Source: JAGOBP01 sp964550855
Lineage (GTDB): Bacteria; Chloroflexota; Anaerolineae; Fen-1058
NCBI GenBank assembly: GCA_964550855.1
Contig: CAZKBQ010000023.1
Coordinates: 1-64,000 of the forward strand
DNA length: 64,000 nt
Reading direction: 5' to 3'
A model generated the notes under the pieces. It saw nothing but the letters and a program-made list of their open reading frames with translations. It did no database searches and was not told the origin of the DNA. Positions 25,354 to 33,742 of this stretch are shown in pieces. A program made the position numbers and the translations under genes. Position 1 is the stretch's first letter; every line of letters begins with the position of its first letter.

Positions 25354-25382
25354 TTGGCCGAACCACCGAAAAACCCTATAAT
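25354..25382 (+). promoter_or_regulatory. Promoter of the S10 peptidase gene
   Basis: TTGGCC (25354-25359), a 17-bp spacer and a perfect TATAAT (25377-25382), 33 nt before the S10 start with its AAGGAG. Confidence 0.75.
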
Positions 25383-25414
25383 TACCGGCACTTTCTTATC
25401 CACAAGGAGATCGC

Positions 25415-26923
25415 ATGTCCGATCCGGTTGAAACGCCCAAAGAGAAATCGACCGAAGCCGCGCCGCCTGAACCCAAAGATCAGATCGTCGAGACACAGCA
25501 TCAGATCACCATCGGCGATCAAACCATTACGTACAAAGTCGTCACCGGCACCATCGTGCTGAAGGAAGAGTCGGAGAAGAAGGGCGACAAGGACGGCGAG
25601 GCCGAGGGCGAAAAACCCAGGGCGGCCGTGTTCTTTACCGCTTACACGCGCACCGATGTGGAGGACGTGGCGCGCCGGCCGATGACGTTCTCGTTCAACG
25701 GCGGGCCGGGCTCGTCGTCGGTGTGGCTGCATTTGGGCCTGCTGGGGCCGCGCCGCGTGGAAATGGACGAGGTGGGCCATCTGCCGCCGCCGCCCTATCG
25801 TTTGATCGACAATGCGTATTCGCTGCTGGATCAGACCGATCTGGTGTTCATCGATCCGGTGAGCACGGGTTATAGCCGCCCCGTCCCCGGCGAGAAGGCC
25901 AAGGATTTTTTCAACTTCAAGAAAGACATCGAGTCGGTGGGCGATTTCATCCGACTGTACGCCACGCGCTACGGCCGCTGGTTGTCGCCCAAGTTCCTCA
26001 TCGGCGAGAGTTACGGCACCACGCGCGCGGCCGGCCTGAGCAGCTATTTGCAGGATCGGCACGGGCTGTACTTGAACGGCCTGATGTTGATCTCGTCGAT
26101 TTTGGATTTTGGCACGGTGGATTTTCAGCCGGGCAATGATCTGCCATACATCCTGTATCTGCCCAGCTACGCGGCGGCAGCCTGGTATCACCAGCGCTTG
26201 AAGGGCCGCCTGCAAAGAGATCTGCGCCGGACGCTGGATGAAGTGGAAGCGTTTGCGCTGGGCGATTACGCGGCAGCGCTGATGCGGGGCGCGGCGCTGA
26301 CGCCCAAGGCGCGCGCGGCCATCGTCGATCAACTGGCGGCGTACACGGGCCTGTCGGCCGGGTACATCGATCGGGCGGAGCTGCGCGTGGAGCATCTGCG
26401 CTTTTGCAAAGAGCTGCTGCGCGATCAACGCCGCACCGTGGGCCGGCTGGACAGCCGCTTCACCGGCATCGATAAGGATGCAGTGGGCGAAACGTTTGAG
26501 TACGATCCCAGCATGAGCAATGTGATGGGGCCGTACACGGCGGCGTTTTATGATTACGTGCGGCGTGAGCTGAAGTTTGAGGTCGATCTGCCTTACGAAA
26601 TCCTGAGTTTCAAGGTGAACCAGGCGTGGCGCTTCAGCGATCATGAGAATCGCTACGTGGAAGTGGCCGGCGCGCTGCGGCAGGCCATGACGGTCAATCC
26701 GTACCTCAAGGTGTTCGTCGCCAACGGTTACTTCGATCTGGCGACGCCCTACTTCGCCACGGAATACACCTTCAATCATCTGGGGCTTGATCCCAGCCTG
26801 CGCAGCAATGTATCGATGGCCTATTACGACGCCGGGCACATGATGTACATTCACGCGCCATCGCTGACGAAGTTGAAGGACGATCTGAGCGCCTTCATCC
26901 AGCGCGCGGCGCCGGGGAAGTGA
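25415..26923 (+). CDS. S10 family serine carboxypeptidase-like protein
   Basis: This 502-residue alpha/beta-hydrolase has the S10 substrate-binding motif FNGGPGSSSVWLHLGLLGP, the nucleophile FLIGESYGTTRAAGL with Ser199, Asp441 in NGYFDLATPY and His475 in DAGHMMYIH. The N-terminal 50 residues are charged and low in complexity (KEKSTEAAPPEPKD). No signal peptide is seen, unlike many family members that are secreted or lysosomal, so it may be cytoplasmic. It removes C-terminal residues from peptides. Together with the neighbouring prolyl peptidase it adds to the peptide-degrading genes of this window. The carbonic anhydrase gene follows after 7 nt. Confidence 0.87.
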   Translation: MSDPVETPKEKSTEAAPPEPKDQIVETQHQITIGDQTITYKVVTGTIVLKEESEKKGDKDGEAEGEKPRAAVFFTAYTRTDVEDVARRPMTFSFNGGPGSSSVWLHLGLLGPRRVEMDEVGHLPPPPYRLIDNAYSLLDQTDLVFIDPVSTGYSRPVPGEKAKDFFNFKKDIESVGDFIRLYATRYGRWLSPKFLIGESYGTTRAAGLSSYLQDRHGLYLNGLMLISSILDFGTVDFQPGNDLPYILYLPSYAAAAWYHQRLKGRLQRDLRRTLDEVEAFALGDYAAALMRGAALTPKARAAIVDQLAAYTGLSAGYIDRAELRVEHLRFCKELLRDQRRTVGRLDSRFTGIDKDAVGETFEYDPSMSNVMGPYTAAFYDYVRRELKFEVDLPYEILSFKVNQAWRFSDHENRYVEVAGALRQAMTVNPYLKVFVANGYFDLATPYFATEYTFNHLGLDPSLRSNVSMAYYDAGHMMYIHAPSLTKLKDDLSAFIQRAAPGK

Positions 26924-26930
26924 GGGTCAC

Positions 26931-27518
26931 ATGACGACCGGTACTTTGTTGCCCACCGAAGCCTTGCTCAGACTGAAAGAGGGCAATCAACGCTACGTGT
27001 CGGGCGCGGCGGCGCATCCGCATCAAGACGCCGCCAGCCGGCGGGCGGGGTTGAGCGGCCAGCACCCGTTCGCCGTCATCCTCACCTGTTCGGATTCGCG
27101 CGTGTCGCCGGAGATCCTGTTCGATCAGGGTCTCGGCGATCTGTTTGTGGTGCGCGTGGCGGGCAACATCGTGGACGAGGCGGTGCTGGGCAGCATCGAG
27201 TACGCGGCCCGGCATCTGGACACGCCGCTGGTCGTGGTGTTGGGTCACGATCAATGCGGAGCTGTCGAAGCGGCGATCAAGGGTGGCGACGAGGAAGGCC
27301 ACATCGCCCGCCTGCTAGAGGCGATTGCTCCGGCGGTGGAGAAAGCTAAGTCGCTGTCCGGCAATTTGCGCGACAATGTGATCGAGACAAATGTCCGCCA
27401 GTCGGTCGCCGGGGTGAAGGATGATGCGCTACTGGCGCCGCTGAGGCGCGAGGGCCGGCTAAAGGTGGTGGGCGCGCGCTATCACCTGGACAGCGGCGCG
27501 GTGGATTGGTTGGATTGA
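26931..27518 (+). CDS. Beta-class carbonic anhydrase
   Basis: The 195-residue enzyme has the zinc and active-site residues of beta carbonic anhydrases: Cys53, Asp55 and Arg57 in TCSDSRVSPE, then His106 and Cys109 in GHDQCGAVEAA. It interconverts CO2 and bicarbonate in the cytoplasm. The length is near the family norm. It is 7 nt downstream of the S10 peptidase, and its stop touches the start of the HAD gene, so all three are probably one transcript. Confidence 0.93.
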   Translation: MTTGTLLPTEALLRLKEGNQRYVSGAAAHPHQDAASRRAGLSGQHPFAVILTCSDSRVSPEILFDQGLGDLFVVRVAGNIVDEAVLGSIEYAARHLDTPLVVVLGHDQCGAVEAAIKGGDEEGHIARLLEAIAPAVEKAKSLSGNLRDNVIETNVRQSVAGVKDDALLAPLRREGRLKVVGARYHLDSGAVDWLD

Positions 27519-28229
27519 ATGACCATGACGGCACGCTTTGACGCAATCGGCTTTGACGCCGACGATACGCTGTGGCATTCAGAGATATTCTACGCCGAAG
27601 CGCAGGCGCAATTGCGGCAGATACTGGGCGGTTATGCCGTGCCCGATCGGATCGACGCGGCCCTGCACGATACAGAGATGCGCAATCTGCCGCTGTACGG
27701 CTACGGCATCAAGGGCTTCGCGCTGTCGATGATCGAAACCGCGCTGGCAGTGAGCGCCGATCAGCTGACGGGGCGCGAAGTCCGGCAGGTGCTGGACGCG
27801 GCGCGGCACATGCTGTCGGCCGAGGTGCGCCTGTTGGATCACGCCGCCGAAGTCGTGGCGCAGCTGGCCCAGACTTATCCGTTGATGTTGATCACCAAAG
27901 GTGATCTGTTCGATCAGGAACGCAAGATCGAACGATCGGGTTTAAGGTCGTACTTCAGCCAGATCGAGATCGTGCGCGATAAGACGGCTGAAGTTTACGC
28001 CGCGCTGCTGGACAGGCATCACCTCGCGCCGGAGCGCTTTCTCATGGTGGGCAACTCGCTCCGATCGGACATCCTGCCCGTCGTGGAGGTGGGCGGACGC
28101 GCCGTCCACATTCCCTATCACATCACGTGGGCGCACGAACATGTCGAAGCGCCGGGCACTGACGGTTACGTGACGCTCGATCATCTGGGGCAGCTGCCCG
28201 AGGTCATCGCGCGATTGACAGAGGTTTGA
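27519..28229 (+). CDS. HAD-superfamily hydrolase
   Basis: This 236-residue protein shows the HAD motifs: FDADDTLWHSE (nucleophile and acid Asp), LLITKGD-like PLMLITKGDLFDQ for motif II, a Lys in RDKTAEVYAALL and VGNSLRSDILPVVEVG for motif IV. A helical cap lies between motifs I and II. These enzymes dephosphorylate small molecules such as sugar phosphates or nucleotides; the substrate is unknown. The ATG begins immediately after the carbonic anhydrase stop. It ends the rightward run. Confidence 0.88.
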   Translation: MTMTARFDAIGFDADDTLWHSEIFYAEAQAQLRQILGGYAVPDRIDAALHDTEMRNLPLYGYGIKGFALSMIETALAVSADQLTGREVRQVLDAARHMLSAEVRLLDHAAEVVAQLAQTYPLMLITKGDLFDQERKIERSGLRSYFSQIEIVRDKTAEVYAALLDRHHLAPERFLMVGNSLRSDILPVVEVGGRAVHIPYHITWAHEHVEAPGTDGYVTLDHLGQLPEVIARLTEV

Positions 28230-28263
28230 GGCCGCGCCTCTTACCGTCGAGACAATAACGCGC

Positions 28264-28302
28264 AAAAAAACGCGGCGGGCTGTCTTCAACCGCCCGCCGC
28301 GT
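28264..28302 (-). terminator. Intrinsic terminator for the GH13-like gene
   Basis: An 11-bp perfect stem (ACGCGGCGGGC, 28270-28280, with GCCCGCCGCGT, 28292-28302) is flanked at 28264-28270 by seven A, a U-run on the minus-strand transcript. It lies just after the minus-strand gene that ends at 28325. Confidence 0.9.
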
Positions 28303-28324
28303 GGGTGATCTATCGTGAGTCGGC

Positions 28325-31300
28325 TCAACCGGCCAGCGCCGCCCGCAACTTTGCCACCTGATAATCCGATTGCGCTTCGGCGGCCTGCAGCAGCTTGATC
28401 ACGTCGTACGCGGCGGTGATCGCTTCGGCTACGGCCACGCCGCCCGCGCTGGCTTCCAGCGCCGCTTCGATGTGCAGCCACGCCAGCAGTTCGTCAAACG
28501 CCTCTTTGTTGTACCACTCCACGTCGTTGTAGCGGTTGACGTTGAGGAAGAGGCGCATCTCGTCGTCGCTTAACAGCCGATCGAGCAGCGCGGCCGCCCG
28601 CTTCCTGGCCGTGCCTTTGCCCGCATACCAGCCCTGATACTTGGTCATCAGCCGCATGGCGCCCACCGCTTTCTGCGACGCCCAGTCGTCCAGGCCGAAT
28701 TCGCGCAGCGCGGCGGCGGTGATGCGGCCCAAAAACCATTCGTCGATCCACTGGCGGCTGAATACGGCGTAATCGATGGCGTCGTGCACGCGGCCCAGCG
28801 AGCGCACCATCGCCCAGCCAAAGAGCGCGCCCCAGATCAATTTTTCGTCGGCCGGCAGTGCGCTCGTCATCGGCGCGGCCGCAGACGCGGCTTCACCTTT
28901 CGCCGCACTGCGCGTCTTCTTGGCCGACGGCTTCGGCGCCGGCGCGGCGGGCAGCGGCAGACCCAGGTTGACGCGCAGGTATTGGATCGCGTCTGGGTAC
29001 TTGCGCGATTTGGGCAGCGGGAAGCGCTGATCGACAATCGGCAGTTGCAGCACCGCTTCCAGATCGGCGCGCACATCCATCGCCAGGGCCACTTCGTCGC
29101 CGGCCGAGCCGAGCAGATCCTTGATCGCGCGCAGCAGCCGCTCGGCCTTGTCCTCCACCTCGTCGCCGATGGCGGCGTTTACTTCAACTTCGGGTTTGAG
29201 CACGCGATGCGGCATGAACCAGCCGAACATGCCCGCATTGACCAATTCGCGGAAGACGCTGTGCACGGCCTGCAGCACCAGTTCGCGCGCGGCCTCGTCG
29301 ATGCTGGGCACGCCGCGCCCGTTCAGCGCCGCGGCCAGTTCCGAGTATTTCAGCTGCTCGGTGTCCTGCACTTCGCGGAAGTCCACGAAGACGTGACGTT
29401 TGTACGCGCCCAGTTCCACGTACAGGCCGTGCTGGCAGAGATCGCGGCAGTTGCGGATGTACTCCAGACCGCCGACCATGTCGCGATAGACCAGCCAGGT
29501 GGCTGGATCGTCGGGCAGACGCAGGCCATCCTTCAGTTCGCGCTGCACCAGCATCTTCTCGTCGCCGATGCCGGTCTTCACCGCGAACGCCGCCGAGGTG
29601 CGGATCCAGCCGCGCGTGTCGGCGTAACGATTGTGATAGATCACCAGACTGCGCTCGCGGCCGGCCGCGTTGGAATAAGCGAAGACGTTCTCGTCCACGT
29701 AGCCATCGGGCGTGTACAGATCGTACAGCAGGAAGTCTTCGACGCCCGCGAACAGATAGCGTTTGTGGAACAGCGGAAAGATTTCGCGCGCGTGCCGATC
29801 GATCAACCAATCTTTGGGGGTTTCGTTGTAGTAGGCGCGACGGTACTCCATGCCGTACTTCTCGGTAAAGCCCTCGATCTGGCCGTGCCCCACCATCGGC
29901 AGACCCGGCATCGTCGCCATGAGCGTGCACACGCCGAAGTACTTGTCGCCGTCGCCGAACTGCTCGATGGCGGTCTTCTCGTCCGGGTTGTTCATGAAGT
30001 TTACGTAGCGCCGCAGCACTTCGGGATCGAACTCCAGCGTGTTCTTCATGACGCTGCGATATTTGCCGTTGTCCTCGTCGCGCAGCATGTTCATAAAGGC
30101 GCTGTTGTACACGCGGTGCATGCCCAGCGTGCGGACGAAGTAACCTTCCATCAGCCAGAAGGCTTCGGCCAGCAGCAGGGTATCGGGCGCTTCAACCGCC
30201 ACCCGATCGACCACCTCGCGCCAGAATTCCTGCGGAATAGCGGCGTCGAACTGTTCTTTGGTCAGGCCATGTTCGGCGCGCGAGGGGATGGCGCCGCCCG
30301 TGCCCGGCTCCGGGAACCACAGCCGCTGAAAGTGCCGCTTGGCCAGCGTCATCGCCGCGTCGAAGCGGATCACCGGGAAGTTGCGCGCCACGTGCAAGAT
30401 CGTCTGGATCACGGCTTCGCGCACTTCGGCCTTCAGATAGTTCAGCTGCGCGGTGTCGTTCCACGGAAAACTCGTGCCGTCGTTGCCGTGATAGATGTAC
30501 TTGACGCTGCCCGTCCATTTGTCGGTGCGTTTGAAGACCACCGCGGCGTCGGACTTGTCAAAGTAGTGATCCTCAATCTGGATGCCCACGCGGGCGTCAC
30601 TGGACCAATCGGGGCCGGTGAACGTGTACGAGGGGAACGGCGGCTGATCGAGCGCGATGAACCAATCGGGATGATTGATCACCCAATGCGAATCGATCCC
30701 CATGTGATTGGGCACCATGTCGCTGGCGAGCCGGATGCCACGCTGCCGCGCGCGGGCGCGCAGGTCCTGCAAGGCCGCGTCGCCGCCCAGATCCTGCGCA
30801 ATGGAATAGTCCATCAGCGAGTAGGCCGAGGCTACCGCCTCCGGGTTGCCCATGGCCTGCTTGATGCGCTGCGACGCTTTGCTGCGCTCCCACAGGCCGA
30901 TGAGCCACAGACCGGTGATGCCCCACTGCTTGAGCTGATCCAGCTCTTCGTCGGGGATCTGATCGAGCCGCGTGATGGGCCGCCGGTATTTTCTGGACAG
31001 CTGATCCAGCCACACGTAGCTGTTCTTGGCGATCAGCACCAGGTTGGGCATCCAGTCCAGATCGGGGCTAAAGCGTTCGGGTTCCGGCTCCGGCTCGCGC
31101 ATCGCCGCCGTGCCGAACAACGCCAGCGACGCGGCCTGCGCCTGCGGGCCAAAGACCGGCACCAGCGCCGGGCCGGGGCCGGTAAAGACGGCCTTTTCTT
31201 CTTCGCGGATGAAATCCATGCCGCCTAGCAGCCGATAAATCAGCGCGCCCAGCGCGATACCCCAGCGCCCACGCATGTAGTCCAGCTGCGCGCTCAGCGA

Positions 31301-31936
31301 ATCGGGCGCGGCCCGCAGCGGCGCCATGAGAAAATCGAGGAAGTTCTGGCCGTCCGCGCCAAACGTCGGCTGCGTGGCGAAAAACTCGCGCAGGCCGGTC
31401 ATTATCTGCGGATAGCGGGTTTCCTGCGCCAGCGGCGCATCGTCAAACAGCTCGCGGAACGGCTGAAAGGCGGGATTCTGATTGGCCAGCCACAGCATCA
31501 ACATCTCTTCCAGCACCATCTGCCGGTGGGCAAAACCGTTGGACTCACCGCGCAGATACTCGTCGATGGTGAGCTGGCCTTTGTACACGACCACCAGCGG
31601 AAACTCGTCCACAAAACGGCGCAAAGCCCGATCGATCTCATCCGGCCCGATCAGCCCGCTCAGCCAGTCCAGCGCCTCTTGCATCACGCGCGGATTCTTC
31701 TGCTCGCGGTACTGCTTCACCGCGTAGTGCTGCAATTCGTCGATGAGGCCCAGCGCATTGAGCTGCCCGGCGCGCACGGCTTGATCGGGCGGGCGCTTCT
31801 CGTTCAGCTTCTGCGCAAAGACGCGCGCCGCGTAGAAGTTGGCAAAGATCACGTTGCCATTAAACGAGAACAGCTCCTCTTCGAAGCCGTAAGTGTCGCG
31901 CGCGCGGCGCGAAACGTGGAACTCAAACCGTGCCAT
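28325..31936 (-). CDS. Very long GH13-like (alpha-amylase superfamily) protein
   Basis: This 1203-residue protein has a TIM-barrel region with GH13 landmarks: SDMVPNHMG (region I), VIRFDAAMTLA with candidate nucleophile Asp526 (region II), LLLAEAFW with acid Glu591 (region III) and NFMNNPDEKTAI with Asp652 (region IV). The spacing is plausible for GH13. It also carries an unusual 300-residue N-terminal domain (FSFNGNVIFANFYAARVFAQ) and a 350-residue helical C-terminal domain with an Ala/Lys-rich linker (APAPKPSAKKTRSAAKG). Region IV differs from the usual NHD. It could hydrolyse or transfer alpha-glucans. A terminator follows. I do not match it to a named subfamily. Confidence 0.8.
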   Translation of the reverse strand: MARFEFHVSRRARDTYGFEEELFSFNGNVIFANFYAARVFAQKLNEKRPPDQAVRAGQLNALGLIDELQHYAVKQYREQKNPRVMQEALDWLSGLIGPDEIDRALRRFVDEFPLVVVYKGQLTIDEYLRGESNGFAHRQMVLEEMLMLWLANQNPAFQPFRELFDDAPLAQETRYPQIMTGLREFFATQPTFGADGQNFLDFLMAPLRAAPDSLSAQLDYMRGRWGIALGALIYRLLGGMDFIREEEKAVFTGPGPALVPVFGPQAQAASLALFGTAAMREPEPEPERFSPDLDWMPNLVLIAKNSYVWLDQLSRKYRRPITRLDQIPDEELDQLKQWGITGLWLIGLWERSKASQRIKQAMGNPEAVASAYSLMDYSIAQDLGGDAALQDLRARARQRGIRLASDMVPNHMGIDSHWVINHPDWFIALDQPPFPSYTFTGPDWSSDARVGIQIEDHYFDKSDAAVVFKRTDKWTGSVKYIYHGNDGTSFPWNDTAQLNYLKAEVREAVIQTILHVARNFPVIRFDAAMTLAKRHFQRLWFPEPGTGGAIPSRAEHGLTKEQFDAAIPQEFWREVVDRVAVEAPDTLLLAEAFWLMEGYFVRTLGMHRVYNSAFMNMLRDEDNGKYRSVMKNTLEFDPEVLRRYVNFMNNPDEKTAIEQFGDGDKYFGVCTLMATMPGLPMVGHGQIEGFTEKYGMEYRRAYYNETPKDWLIDRHAREIFPLFHKRYLFAGVEDFLLYDLYTPDGYVDENVFAYSNAAGRERSLVIYHNRYADTRGWIRTSAAFAVKTGIGDEKMLVQRELKDGLRLPDDPATWLVYRDMVGGLEYIRNCRDLCQHGLYVELGAYKRHVFVDFREVQDTEQLKYSELAAALNGRGVPSIDEAARELVLQAVHSVFRELVNAGMFGWFMPHRVLKPEVEVNAAIGDEVEDKAERLLRAIKDLLGSAGDEVALAMDVRADLEAVLQLPIVDQRFPLPKSRKYPDAIQYLRVNLGLPLPAAPAPKPSAKKTRSAAKGEAASAAAPMTSALPADEKLIWGALFGWAMVRSLGRVHDAIDYAVFSRQWIDEWFLGRITAAALREFGLDDWASQKAVGAMRLMTKYQGWYAGKGTARKRAAALLDRLLSDDEMRLFLNVNRYNDVEWYNKEAFDELLAWLHIEAALEASAGGVAVAEAITAAYDVIKLLQAAEAQSDYQVAKLRAALAG

Positions 31937-31944
31937 GGGCGGCC

Positions 31945-32024
31945 TCCAATGTGATCCACGAAAGTCACGAAGAATACGAAGGAAGCCAGCAACTTTGTAG
32001 CCTTCGTGCTCGGCGCAGATCGAT
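31945..32024. repeat. TTCGTG-type dispersed repeat with inverted halves
   Basis: Between the GH13-like and aldo/keto reductase genes. Units such as CACGAAAGTCACGAAGAATA are followed by the opposite-strand form CCTTCGTG; ACGAAGG and CCTTCGT can pair across an 18-nt loop. It ends in CGCAGATCGATC like the element near 20013. No gene is present in this gap. Confidence 0.5.
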
Positions 32025-32027
32025 CTC

Positions 32028-33020
32028 CTATCGAAAGTCTTCAGCGGGTTCCGGTTTGTTCTGCAGGATGTCCTCGATGCGCTGCATCACGCTGTCGGTC
32101 AACTTCGGCAAAATGTCCACGGCCTTCATGTTCTCCACCACCTGCGAAACCCGCGAGGCGCCGGTGATGACGGTGCTGACGTGGGGATTCTTCAGGCACC
32201 AGGCCAGCGCCAGCTGCGACATGGAGCAGCCCAGTTCACCGGCGATCACCATCAACCGTTTCACTTTTTCAATTTTGGCGGCCGTCTCCGGTTTCTCAAA
32301 CTCCTCGCGCAGCCACTCGTAGCCGGGCAGCGTGGCGCGCGTGCCTTCCGGCAGACCGTTGTTGTACTTGCCCGTCAGCAGCCCGCTGGCCAGCGGACTC
32401 CAGATCGTGGTGCCCAGGCCGAGCTCGGTGTACAGGCGCGCGTACTCTTTTTCAAAGCGCTCGCGCGCCAGCATGTTGTATTCCGGCTGTTCCATCAACG
32501 GTGGGATCAAATGCTCGCGCCGCGCAATGTGATGGGCTTCCCAGATCTCGGCCGCGCTCCATTCGCTGGTGCCCCAGTAGAACGCCCAGCCTTGATCGAT
32601 GACGAAGTTCATGGCGCGCACGGTTTCTTCGATGGGAGTGCGGAAGTCCGGTCGGTGGCAGAACACCAGATCGACGTAGTCCACTTCCATCCGTCCCAAC
32701 GACGCACGCAGCCCTTCGATGATGTGTTTGCGCGACAGGCCGCGATCGTTGACGCCGCGTCCGCCCCAGAACAGCTTGGTGGACAGCACCAGATCCGATC
32801 GTTTCCAGCCGGCCCGCTTGATGGCCAGCCCCATCGAGCATTCCGACCGCCCGTCGGCGTAGACTTCGGCGGTATCAAAGAAGTTCACGCCCGCCTCCCA
32901 GGCGGCTTTCATGCATTCGTAGGTGACATCATCGCCGACCTGCTGCCCCCACGTGACCCAGCCGCCCAGCGACAGCGCAGAAACTTGCAGACCCGATCGG
33001 CCCAGATGACGGTATTCCAT
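32028..33020 (-). CDS. Aldo/keto reductase (YghZ/Kv-beta-like)
   Basis: This 330-residue protein starts MEYRHLGRSGLQVSALSLGG and has the catalytic tetrad: Asp and Tyr in FFDTAEVYADGRSE, Lys in LSTKLFWGG and His in LVFCHRPD. The NADPH-binding end VSTVITGASRVSQV is present. The GRSE motif and 330-residue length place it in the AKR7/14-like group with YghZ and potassium-channel beta subunits. It reduces aldehydes such as methylglyoxal with NADPH. The ATG has an AAGGAG upstream, and a TATAAT for this strand lies at 33058-33063. An extra 23 N-terminal codons are possible but lack a ribosome site. Confidence 0.9.
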   Translation of the reverse strand: MEYRHLGRSGLQVSALSLGGWVTWGQQVGDDVTYECMKAAWEAGVNFFDTAEVYADGRSECSMGLAIKRAGWKRSDLVLSTKLFWGGRGVNDRGLSRKHIIEGLRASLGRMEVDYVDLVFCHRPDFRTPIEETVRAMNFVIDQGWAFYWGTSEWSAAEIWEAHHIARREHLIPPLMEQPEYNMLARERFEKEYARLYTELGLGTTIWSPLASGLLTGKYNNGLPEGTRATLPGYEWLREEFEKPETAAKIEKVKRLMVIAGELGCSMSQLALAWCLKNPHVSTVITGASRVSQVVENMKAVDILPKLTDSVMQRIEDILQNKPEPAEDFR

Positions 33021-33187
33021 GAGGCTCCTTGAAGCAAATGAACTTGATGGCGCAACGATTATACCATCGACACCGCGCGCTCCATCCAAAGACCGATCAC
33101 CACTTCGACGCGATGGCCGATGGCGGGCGCCCCAGTCGATGGCATACTGTTGATCGGGAAGTCAAACGCATTACGCAGGCCTGCGCC

Positions 33188-33742
33188 ATGTTAAACAGCC
33201 TTGAAATCGCCTCAGCCTGTCTGCCGCCTCACACCGGTGGCGTCGCCTCTGCCCCGGTTGATTGGACGAGGCAGCGCGCCCGCCAGCTGTTCGAAGCCGA
33301 GCGCCGACGCGGTCTGGTGCGGCGCGTGTGGTCGGCATTAACCGGTCGGGCCGGCCAGCTCGATCGGCTGGACGCGGCTCTAAAGGCCCGGCCCGTCCGC
33401 CAGCGCCATGCCCTCGGCGTCCAAACCATTTCCATCCGCGCCATTTGTGGTAGCGAGAACCGCTGCGGCGATTTCGATCGGTGGTTCGCGCCGCGCACGA
33501 CGATCACACGCGAGCGTTGGCTGCGCATCGCCGCGCTCAGGCTCAACGATCAGGCGCTGCCCGCCATCGATGTGGTGCAGGTGGGCGACTGTTACTTCGT
33601 GCGTGACGGTCACCACCGCGTATCGGTGGCGCGTGCGTTGGGGGAAGAATACATCGAAGCGGATGTCATCTGCTGGGAAGTGGCCGCCGCCTGCGCACCG
33701 ACCGGGCAGCCGGCCGGCGCGGCCGGGACGGCCTCAGCGTAA
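33188..33742 (+). CDS. Small ParB/Srx-like domain protein
   Basis: This 184-residue protein has a ParB/sulfiredoxin-like C-terminal motif: VVQVGDCYFVRDGHHRVSVA followed by RALGEEYIEADVICW. The N-terminal half is helical and very basic (RRRGLVRRVW). In Chloroflexi and related groups such stand-alone ParB-like proteins are common, but their role (DNA binding, nuclease or kinase-like ATP use) is unsettled. ATG 33188 is chosen to start MLNSLEIASA; longer in-frame starts exist at 33029 without protein-like sequence. The gene's 3' end overlaps the histidine kinase gene by 9 bp on the other strand. Confidence 0.7.
   Translation: MLNSLEIASACLPPHTGGVASAPVDWTRQRARQLFEAERRRGLVRRVWSALTGRAGQLDRLDAALKARPVRQRHALGVQTISIRAICGSENRCGDFDRWFAPRTTITRERWLRIAALRLNDQALPAIDVVQVGDCYFVRDGHHRVSVARALGEEYIEADVICWEVAAACAPTGQPAGAAGTASA

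Noticed and set aside
28784..31228. Long plus-strand open frame (814 codons) opposite the GH13-like gene
   Set aside because: Antisense shadow of a high-GC gene. Its product is rich in His, Arg and Gln without any domain, and the minus-strand frame has catalytic motifs.
33029..33187. Upstream extension of the ParB-like protein
   Set aside because: The 53 extra codons cover the promoter of the divergent aldo/keto reductase and do not look like protein.
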